A stretch of 5,794 nucleotides of DNA from Labilithrix luteola (GTDB lineage Bacteria; Myxococcota_A; Polyangia; Polyangiales; Polyangiaceae): NCBI GenBank assembly GCA_026225435.1, contig JAMFST010001372.1, positions 1-5,794 on the forward strand, in the 5' to 3' direction. Below the pieces are notes generated by a model. It searched no databases. It saw only the letters and a program-made list of their open reading frames with translations, and was not told the origin of the DNA. Positions within the stretch are counted from its first letter, which is position 1. Each line of letters starts with the position of its first letter. Below are positions 1 through 5,794 of the stretch, piece by piece. A program made the position numbers and the translations under genes.

Positions 1-3000
1 CGCCTGGGCATCTCCCGCGGCGAGCTCCGACCAGCCGGCGAGCATGCGTCCGTCGACCCGGGCCTCGACGCCGAGAGCGTCGTCCAGATCGAGCAGCGCG
101 GCGGCGCGTCGCACCGGATCGCAGCCCGGCGGCGACAGCTCGAGGTTCATCAGGCGAACGGCGTGCGAGCTGCCATCGAGGAACGGATGCCGGCGCTCGG
201 GGTGCAAGGCCGCTTCCAGCATCGTGGCGCTCGCGAGCACCGCCTCTTCGACGTCACCGGCGATGGCCGCGCCGCCGGGCACCGCCGCGGCGGCCGCTTC
301 CCCCAGCTGCTCGGCGATCTTGCGCCGCGCGAGGAGCTCGGCCTCCACGTCGCGGACGAGCATCGAGCCGGCGAGCCACTCGAGCGAGGCCGTCAGCCCG
401 CCGCCCGCCTCGACCCAGCGCTCCGCGGTCGTCACGATGGTCTCGGGATCGAGCTCGCGCGCGACCCGCGCCGCCTCGGTGACGGCGACCAGCTTGGCCT
501 CGCCCCCGGCTTGCTCGAGGAGCTCGGTCGACAGGCGCACCGCCTCGAGGTCCATCTGCCCGCGCGGCCACACCAGGCGGGCGAGCGCTGCGGCGAGGCG
601 CAGATCGAAGTTGCTGTCCCCCTCGACGCGTCGGAGCGCATCGAGCGCCGCCTCGTCCTCGTTGAGCGCCACCTCGGTGGCGAAGCGCTCGAGCGACAGC
701 GTCCCGGCGTCTCCGCCCGCCTCCAGGCTGCGCTGGATGGCGACGCGCCGCGCATCCAGCGACTGCGGATTCACGCCGCGCGAGGCCCAGGCGAGCGCCA
801 GCCGGGCGCCATCCCCCGAGCCTCCCGCCGAACCGGTGAGCGCCGCTTCCTCGAGCGCTTCGAGCGCGAGCTCGCGATCCCCCTCGAGCCACCGGGTGAG
901 CCCCGCCTCGAGGTGGAGCGCCGTCGCCAGCTCCGGGTCGTCGACCTTGGAGGCCGCGGCCGCCGCCGCCTTCGCCGCCGCCGGACGATCGCCCGCTCCG
1001 CGCTCGAGATCCGAGAGCAGCGCGGTGGTCAGCGGATCGGACGGATCGTCGTGATGGAGCGTGCGCAGCTGGCGGATCGCCCCCTCGGCGTCGCTCGCCG
1101 CCAGGGCGCGCATCGCCGCCACCAGGGTGAGCCCGCGGACCAGATCCGGATCATTCGCCTCGCGGGCGAGCTCCTCGAGCGCCCAGCGACGCCGGCCGCT
1201 GGTGAGGCCGGGGAGAAACCCTTCGAGCACGCGCGCGAGCCAGGTGCCGCCCGGCGCCGCCCCGAGCTCCCGCAGCAGCGCCGCGACGTCCGGCTCGGTG
1301 GCCTTCTGCGCCACCAGCGCTTCACGAACCAGCTCGAAGAGGAGCGACGACGGCTCGCTCGCCGTCGCCGCCCGATCCTCGGCCGCGTCGCTCTTCCCCT
1401 CGTCGACGAGGGTGCGGGTGAACGACGCGTAGGCGTCGCGGTCCCCCGCCAGCGCTGCCAGCACGCGCCCGAGGCGGCTCACCGTGCGCGGATCGGTCCC
1501 GTAGTCCTTCGCCTGCTCCAGCGCGGCCCGCGCCTTCGTCAGGTTCCCCGTCTCCGCGCCGTGCACGTAGGCCGCGAGCAACAGAGCGCGGGCCTTGGCG
1601 GCGTCGTCGGAGAGATCGGCGGCCAGCAGCTCGAGCTCGGCCGCCAGCGTCGCCGCTTGCTCGGCCGCGCCCGTGCCGTCTTCGTCCTCGGTTCCGAGCG
1701 CGTTGGCCGCGACCTCGAGGTGCATCCCGCGCGCCGGGATCGAGTGCGCGTCGGCCGTTCGCGCCCGGGTCAGGGCGTCCTGCGCGCGCGGCAGGTCACC
1801 GGCGGCGAGCGCCTGCGAGGCGACCCGCGTCGCCAGCGCCGCGGCGAGCTTGGCGTCCTTCTCGTGGTGCAGCCCGAGCTCGGCGAGCTCCGCGGCCCTC
1901 TGCGTGTCGCCCGCGCGATCGGCCAGCCGGATGCGCGTGCGCAGGAGCGCCGGTTCGACCGGCTCGGCGGGGTTGGCGCCGGTGGATGCGACCACCTCGA
2001 GAGCGCGATCGAGCCGCGCCGCAGCCGTCTCCGCGTCGCCACCGCGCGCATGCGCTTCGGCCGCGCGCAGCCAGGCGTCGACCATGTGCGTCGGCGTCCG
2101 GTCCGAGCGGGGCACGCCGCTGCGGTCGCCCGGGTTACCGCCTTCGCCGTGTGTCGTCTCGGACAGGGAGGCGAAGATCAGCTCGGCCTGCACGTCGAGC
2201 CCCGTGGCGTAGGCGCGTGTCCGCAGCCGGCGCTCGTCGGTGTCGACGGGCACCAGCTCCGCCTTGCCGTCGTGATTGGCCACTTGCTCCAGGGCGAGGG
2301 CCACCAGGTACGTCGCCGGCCCCGCGGTCTCGAGCTGCGCCTCCAGCTTCCCGAGCGCCTCCTCGAGCTCCGCCGCCGTCGTCTCGTTCGCGGTCGCGAT
2401 CAGCGTGGTGGCGTCGATCTGCAGGAGCGCGCGCCACACCGGGTGACCGGCATCGGCGGCGCGAGCGGACAGCGCGCGCGAGCGAGCCGCCTCGTCCCCG
2501 ATCTTTGCGGCGACGAGCTCCAGCGACAGCCGCGCCGGAGCGAGCTCCTCGACCCGTGCCGGCGTCTCGAGCGCCTCGAGCAGACCGACCAGCGCCTCGT
2601 CGGCCTGACCTTCGTGGTCCTCCTGGTGGGCAGCTCGCGCCACCAGCGCCCGTACTCGTTCCTCGGGAGACGCCGCCGAGCGGACCAGCGCCTCGGTCAG
2701 CTTCTGCAGGTTCTTCAGCGAGCGACGGCGGTCGAGGACGCGCAGGAGCGCCTCGAGCGGCTCGCGAAACTCCGGACGCGCGTTGAAGGCGGCGAGATAG
2801 TCGCGCGCAGCCCCGGCTTCGTTGCCGGCGCGCTCCTCCGACTCGCCGATCTCGGCCAGCAACCGCGCGACCCGGGTGGGGTCTCCGTCGGCCGCCTCGG
2901 ACTCGGCGCGCAGATCTTCCTGCACTTGCACCGGATCGACCGCTGCGGGCGCCGACCAGTCACCACCGGGGAGGCGGGACGGGCGCAGGGTGCGGTCCTC

Positions 3001-3456
3001 GTCGAAATCCGCCGCCGCGATCGGCGCGGCCGGCTCGGCAGGCCCCTCGTGCCCATCCTGCGCGCCGTGATCGACAGGCGCATCCGGCGCGGCCGGCTCG
3101 TCGGACTCGATCGAGACGACGGCTTCATCCACCACCTCGACGTCCTCGGCGTCGTCGAGGGCATCGAGCGACTCCACCGTCTCGAGTGGCTCGCCCACCT
3201 CCGCCCCCGGATCGAGGGCCACGACGGAGGCATGTGTCCGCTCGAGGTCCGGCGGCACACCCGGCTCCTCGGGCTCGTTGTCCTCGAGCGTCACGCCGGA
3301 GATGTTGTCGACGGGGACGTGCTCGTCGTCCTCCTCGAGCATGTCGTCGGCGTCGATGGACGCCTCGCTATCCTCGGCGGGAGGCGCGTGCGGATCGTCC
3401 GAGCCATGGCCGGAGGCGAGGTCGGTATCCGAGGGGCGGTTCGTGAGATCCGACAT
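1..3456 (-). CDS. Giant helical-repeat (TPR-like) protein with acidic N-terminal region; C-terminus beyond window
   Basis: The frame starts at an ATG (3456-3454) and stays open for 1152 codons to the window edge with no stop, so the gene is 3'-partial here. Residues 1-150 contain about 46 Asp/Glu, only 2 Arg and no Lys, with many Ala and Pro, and look disordered. A short motif, FDEDRTLRP (151-159), follows. From about residue 175 onward the protein is Ala/Leu/Glu/Arg-rich amphipathic helix with TPR-like units, for example around 209-242, 637-670 (GNLTKARAALEQA) and 858-873 (EGDRELALEALEEAAL). There is no signal peptide or membrane segment in the visible part, so it is probably cytoplasmic. 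TPR-type solenoids usually serve as protein-binding scaffolds; the partner is unknown and I do not recognise a named family. No strong Shine-Dalgarno precedes the ATG. Strong GC3 codon bias and near absence of TTA/CTA/TCA codons support real coding on this strand. A promoter-like site lies about 50-75 nt upstream. Confidence 0.85.
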   Translation of the reverse strand, partial: MSDLTNRPSDTDLASGHGSDDPHAPPAEDSEASIDADDMLEEDDEHVPVDNISGVTLEDNEPEEPGVPPDLERTHASVVALDPGAEVGEPLETVESLDALDDAEDVEVVDEAVVSIESDEPAAPDAPVDHGAQDGHEGPAEPAAPIAAADFDEDRTLRPSRLPGGDWSAPAAVDPVQVQEDLRAESEAADGDPTRVARLLAEIGESEERAGNEAGAARDYLAAFNARPEFREPLEALLRVLDRRRSLKNLQKLTEALVRSAASPEERVRALVARAAHQEDHEGQADEALVGLLEALETPARVEELAPARLSLELVAAKIGDEAARSRALSARAADAGHPVWRALLQIDATTLIATANETTAAELEEALGKLEAQLETAGPATYLVALALEQVANHDGKAELVPVDTDERRLRTRAYATGLDVQAELIFASLSETTHGEGGNPGDRSGVPRSDRTPTHMVDAWLRAAEAHARGGDAETAAARLDRALEVVASTGANPAEPVEPALLRTRIRLADRAGDTQRAAELAELGLHHEKDAKLAAALATRVASQALAAGDLPRAQDALTRARTADAHSIPARGMHLEVAANALGTEDEDGTGAAEQAATLAAELELLAADLSDDAAKARALLLAAYVHGAETGNLTKARAALEQAKDYGTDPRTVSRLGRVLAALAGDRDAYASFTRTLVDEGKSDAAEDRAATASEPSSLLFELVREALVAQKATEPDVAALLRELGAAPGGTWLARVLEGFLPGLTSGRRRWALEELAREANDPDLVRGLTLVAAMRALAASDAEGAIRQLRTLHHDDPSDPLTTALLSDLERGAGDRPAAAKAAAAAASKVDDPELATALHLEAGLTRWLEGDRELALEALEEAALTGSAGGSGDGARLALAWASRGVNPQSLDARRVAIQRSLEAGGDAGTLSLERFATEVALNEDEAALDALRRVEGDSNFDLRLAAALARLVWPRGQMDLEAVRLSTELLEQAGGEAKLVAVTEAARVARELDPETIVTTAERWVEAGGGLTASLEWLAGSMLVRDVEAELLARRKIAEQLGEAAAAAVPGGAAIAGDVEEAVLASATMLEAALHPERRHPFLDGSSHAVRLMNLELSPPGCDPVRRAAALLDLDDALGVEARVDGRMLAGWSELAAGDAQA
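3022..3100. repeat. In-frame 16-bp direct repeat inside the acidic N-terminal region
   Basis: The 16-mer cggcgcggccggctcg occurs at 3022-3037 and again at 3085-3100, exactly 63 nt (21 codons) apart. In the giant gene both copies encode Glu-Pro-Ala-Ala-Pro. This is seen directly. It may reflect slippage or duplication within a low-complexity linker, or convergence from biased codon use. Confidence 0.5.
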
Positions 3457-3504
3457 TCCGTTTGGTGCTCGCCCAGCGCGTGAGGGGGGAGATAAGCTCA
3501 GAGG

Positions 3505-3533
3505 ACCATAGGCGGCCAGACGCGAGCGTACAA
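3505..3533 (-). promoter_or_regulatory. Putative sigma70-like promoter for the giant repeat-protein gene
   Basis: Read on the minus strand, TTGTAC (3533-3528) and TATGGT (3510-3505) are separated by exactly 17 nt. They match the -35 and -10 consensus at 3 of 6 and 4 of 6 positions. The predicted transcript start would fall near 3498, leaving a leader of about 40 nt before the ATG at 3456. The site sits in the only sizeable gap (177 nt) in the window, which supports a separate transcript for the downstream gene. Myxobacterial promoters are poorly conserved, so this is a suggestion. Confidence 0.4.
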
Positions 3534-3606
3534 CAGCCACGCGCGTCGCCGCCCTCGATCCCTTGCGCTCCGATCCCGGTCGCCGCGGTTCGCCGGCGCT
3601 CGAACG

Positions 3607-3626
3607 GCCGGCGTCACGGCGCCGGC
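3607..3626 (-). terminator. GC-rich hairpin just downstream of the PHA-type gene; possible terminator
   Basis: On the minus strand GCCGGCG pairs perfectly with CGCCGGC across a 6-nt loop (CCGTGA), starting 7 nt after the stop codon at 3634. No T-run follows, so it is not a classical intrinsic terminator. A second CGCCGGCG at 3591-3598 could compete for pairing. It may instead protect the 3' end of the transcript or simply reflect GC-rich intergenic sequence. Confidence 0.3.
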
Positions 3627-3633
3627 GAGCGTC

Positions 3634-3921
3634 TCAGAGGATCTTCTTCAGCTGATCGTTAATCTTTTCTTCAATTGTACCCTTCATGACACGGAGCATG
3701 AAGGGCAGGTCCACGGTGACGCGGACGGCCTTGTCGGTGACGGCCACCTCGCCCTTGGTCCCCTTGGCGGTGCCGCTGGGGGCGTGGAAGTGGATGGTGT
3801 CCCCCTCCCACTTGTAGTCGAGCCCGAGGCGCGACTGCATGCCCTTGGCCAGTTCCTCGGCCTTGGTCTTCGCCTCGGCGAGGGGAAGGGAGTGCGCCTT
3901 GCTGATGTCGATGGTGGCCAT
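3634..3921 (-). CDS. Polyhydroxyalkanoic acid system family protein (PHA_gran_rgn-like)
   Basis: This is a complete 95-residue protein, ATG to TGA. The pattern of the small PHA_gran_rgn family is visible: an N-terminal beta strand and SHSL-like segment (here KAHSLPLAEAKTKAEELA, about 8-25), then a Gly-Leu-x-Tyr-x-Trp-x-Gly-Asp core (33-41), beta strands, and a C-terminal LPFMLRVMKGTIEEKI segment (about 73-88). Family members are about 90-100 aa and are named from association with polyhydroxyalkanoate granule genes, but their biochemical role is poorly defined. No PHA synthase, phasin or depolymerase is visible here, so the link to PHA metabolism rests on family name only. A strong Shine-Dalgarno (AAGGAG, 6 nt spacing) fixes the start. 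It lies 65 nt downstream of the parvulin-like gene in the same direction. The last 17 codons switch to AT-rich codons (ACA, ATT, GAA, GGT), unlike the rest of the gene. Confidence 0.82.
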   Translation of the reverse strand: MATIDISKAHSLPLAEAKTKAEELAKGMQSRLGLDYKWEGDTIHFHAPSGTAKGTKGEVAVTDKAVRVTVDLPFMLRVMKGTIEEKINDQLKKIL

Positions 3922-3927
3922 GGGAGT

Positions 3928-3933
3928 CTCCTT
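3928..3933 (-). promoter_or_regulatory. Strong Shine-Dalgarno of the PHA-type gene
   Basis: AAGGAG on the minus strand is six nt upstream of the ATG at 3921. It is by far the best ribosome binding site in the window and decides the start. It suggests high translation compared with the neighbours, whose sites are weaker or overlap stop codons. Confidence 0.75.
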
Positions 3934-3986
3934 GGGCGGGCAGCTTAATTCAGGGAAGAAGCAGAGGACTGCGAATTCGTGAGCGA

Positions 3987-4613
3987 CTATTCGAGGCGCT
4001 TGGCGATCCAGAAGCCGCGGGGCGTGTCCACCACCGCGCTGACGCCGCCGACCGGGAGGCTGAAGAGCGCGTACTCGGTGTTCGCTTCGAGCACGCCGCG
4101 TGGCACGCGGCCGACATCGTCGCTCGAGCCATTGTCCCCACGCTGCACTGCGCCGTGGAAATCCCCCTTGGCGTCCTCGTCGAGCTTGTCGGCGAGCGCC
4201 TTGGCCTCGGCCTTGGTGCGCTTGGCCGCGTGCTCGCCGTTGAGCGTCTCGACCCCGTCGTAGCTGACGAGGATGACGCCGAAGCGAACGCCGCGCGGGG
4301 CGCCGGCTCCGAGGAGCATCGGGCCACCGTCGCTGTCGTTTCCGGGGAGGCCGGAGAGGTCGGGCACCGGCAGATCGCCGAGCGCGATGGTCCCGGCGTC
4401 GCTGATGGTGCCGCCGAGGGAGGTGGCCGCTGCGCCGGCGGCGATCGACGTCGGATCGGGAGATCCGGCGTCGAGCACCAGCGTGCCGCCATCAGGAATC
4501 GGCGCTCCGTCCGGCTCCACGTAGAGCACCGGACGGAAGGGGGCCGACTGCACCGCCACGTAGATCGCGAGGACCGTGGCGGCGGCGCCGATGGCGACGT
4601 TGAGAGGACGCAC
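3987..4613 (-). CDS. Membrane-anchored parvulin-like (PpiC/rotamase fold) protein, probably catalytically degenerate
   Basis: This 208-residue protein runs from GTG to TAG. Residues 5-22 form one hydrophobic segment (NVAIGAAATVLAIYVAV) that fits an inner-membrane anchor or uncleaved signal. Residues about 35-105 are a Gly/Ala/Asp/Pro-rich low-complexity linker. Residues 109-208 align by eye with parvulin peptidyl-prolyl isomerases: VRFGVILVSY matches the first strand, KRTKAEAKALADKL the first helix, GDNGSSDDVGRVPRGVL the S-D-x-S...GDLG-F-x-RG segment, and LPVGGVSAVVDTPRGFWIAKRLE the C-terminal strand pair. Against human Pin1, His59, Cys113 and His157 align with Val113, Asn161 and Trp202, so isomerase activity looks lost. 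A role in binding or chaperoning exported proteins is inference. It starts 6 nt after atpC, with GAGG overlapping the atpC stop codon, so co-transcription and coupling with the ATP synthase operon are likely. Confidence 0.72.
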   Translation of the reverse strand: MRPLNVAIGAAATVLAIYVAVQSAPFRPVLYVEPDGAPIPDGGTLVLDAGSPDPTSIAAGAAATSLGGTISDAGTIALGDLPVPDLSGLPGNDSDGGPMLLGAGAPRGVRFGVILVSYDGVETLNGEHAAKRTKAEAKALADKLDEDAKGDFHGAVQRGDNGSSDDVGRVPRGVLEANTEYALFSLPVGGVSAVVDTPRGFWIAKRLE

Positions 4614-4617
4614 GCGG

Positions 4618-4621
4618 CCTC
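4618..4621 (-). promoter_or_regulatory. Shine-Dalgarno overlapping the atpC stop codon
   Basis: The minus strand reads TGAGGCCGCGTG: the atpC stop TGA shares its GA with a GAGG that lies 4 nt before the GTG start of the parvulin-like gene. This supports the GTG start over later candidates and implies translational coupling. Confidence 0.55.
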
Positions 4622-5174
4622 AGTTCGTCTTGGTGTTCGGGGTGGAGGCGTCGCTGGAGGCGCCGTCCTCGTCGGTCGGGACCTCGTCCTCCGGCGGCGG
4701 CGGCGGGGGGCCGAACTCCTCGTGCGGACGGGTCGTTGCCGGCGGCGGATCGCCGTACAGCTCGAGCTGCGCGGCGAGCCAGTTCTCCTTGATGATGAGG
4801 ACGCGGAGCTCCTCCTTCGCCGGGCTGTCCACCTCGGTGGGCTGCCCTTCGAGCTTGGCGATCTGCGCCTGCACCTCGTGGATGTCCTTGCGGACGACGA
4901 CCGGGTCGACCTTGTCCTTCTCCTGGAACTCGTCGGTCAGGATGGTCAACCGGTCGGGCCCTGCTTCGGCGAAGCCCGGACCGATGGCCACGCGCTTGGT
5001 CTCGCCACCCTGGCGGTACGAGACGATGCCCACGCGCAGCGCCGCCAGCAGCGGAAGGTGCACGGGGAGGATCCCGAACTCACCTTCCACCGACGGTGCC
5101 GTCACCTCGTCGACCGGGAGGTCGAGCGCCTTGCCTCGCGGGGTGACGATCTCCAGCTGGATCTTGTCGGCCAT
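4620..5174 (-). CDS. atpC: F1F0-ATP synthase epsilon subunit with extended proline-rich acidic tail
   Basis: This is a complete 184-residue protein, ATG to TGA. Epsilon sits on the central stalk of F1 with gamma, links rotation to the c-ring, and in many bacteria inhibits ATP hydrolysis through its C-terminal helices. Residues 1-88 are the beta-sandwich domain, with the family hallmarks TPRG (11-14) and EVTAPSVEGEFGILPVHLPLL (23-43). Residues about 91-140 form the helical hairpin. Family members are usually about 130-140 aa; here 44 further residues (141-184) form a disordered-looking tail with a PPPPPP run (156-161), many Asp/Glu, then Ser/Thr. The gene begins 13 nt after atpD, with GAGG overlapping the atpD stop, matching the usual atpD-atpC order. 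The tail is the odd part; the identification of the core is secure. Confidence 0.96.
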   Translation of the reverse strand: MADKIQLEIVTPRGKALDLPVDEVTAPSVEGEFGILPVHLPLLAALRVGIVSYRQGGETKRVAIGPGFAEAGPDRLTILTDEFQEKDKVDPVVVRKDIHEVQAQIAKLEGQPTEVDSPAKEELRVLIIKENWLAAQLELYGDPPPATTRPHEEFGPPPPPPEDEVPTDEDGASSDASTPNTKTN

Positions 5175-5187
5175 GGGAGCTCGATCC

Positions 5188-5794
<607 letters not shown>

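Noticed and set aside
254..892. Minus-strand frame of 212 codons inside the giant gene
   Set aside because: It lies in another frame on the same strand as the giant gene and has an Arg/Gly/Ala-rich composition, which is expected from a +1/-1 shifted reading of GC-rich coding DNA.
44..1054. Plus-strand Ser/Ala/Arg-rich open frame of 336 codons
   Set aside because: Ser/Ala/Arg-rich low-complexity product, opposite to the giant gene, with no recognisable motif or ribosome binding site.
1..3456. Many CTCGAG and GAGCTC palindromes that might be operator or restriction sites
   Set aside because: They come from frequent Leu-Glu and Glu-Leu codon pairs (CTC GAG, GAG CTC) in a helical protein and show no regular spacing.
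163..3483. Plus-strand open frame of 1106 codons
   Set aside because: It is the exact complement of the giant minus-strand gene in codon register. Its product is an Arg/Gly/Leu-rich string with no domain, typical of antisense shadows in GC-rich DNA, while the minus frame gives acidic and helical-repeat protein with normal composition.
3961..3972. Short hairpin GCAG-TCCT-CTGC (minus strand) in the gap after the parvulin-like gene
   Set aside because: A four-base-pair stem is too weak, and the following T/C stretch is not a clear terminator tract.

Overview
The window is very GC-rich (around 70% by eye). All five genes that I can support lie on the minus strand, so they read from right to left. 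The codon use, the Ala/Glu/Leu-rich proteins, a very large helical-repeat protein and the ATP synthase gene order all fit a delta-type proteobacterium, most likely a myxobacterium (Myxococcota, Polyangia-like). That placement is an inference from composition and gene style, not from a marker gene search.

Right end (5794 to 4620): the 3' end of an F1F0-ATP synthase operon. The last 201 residues of the beta subunit (atpD) are followed after 13 nt by a complete epsilon subunit gene (atpC). The epsilon subunit has an unusual proline-rich, acidic tail of about 44 residues.

Middle (4613 to 3634): six nt after atpC comes a membrane-anchored protein with a parvulin (PpiC/Pin1-like) fold signature. 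All three catalytic positions I can align to Pin1 are substituted, so it looks like a pseudo-enzyme. After a 65 nt gap comes a 95-residue protein of the polyhydroxyalkanoic acid system family (PHA_gran_rgn), with a near-perfect ribosome binding site. Its 3' end has a stretch of unusually low GC (36% over 50 nt).

Intergenic 3457-3633: a GC-rich hairpin just after the PHA-type gene and a plausible sigma70-like promoter (TTGTAC, 17 nt, TATGGT) pointing left.

Left end (3456 to 1): one continuous reading frame of at least 1152 codons that runs off the window edge. It encodes a cytoplasmic-looking protein with a very acidic 150-residue N-terminus followed by an alpha-helical, TPR-like solenoid. 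It is the dominant object here. Its exact complement is also open for the whole length, which produces a spurious long plus-strand frame.

In sum, the window joins a conserved energy module (ATP synthase) to three less characterised genes in the same direction. Tight spacing with SD-on-stop signals suggests that atpD, atpC and the parvulin-like gene are co-translated. The giant gene probably has its own promoter. I see no mobile element, CRISPR array, tRNA or rRNA, and no clear defence or biosynthetic system.
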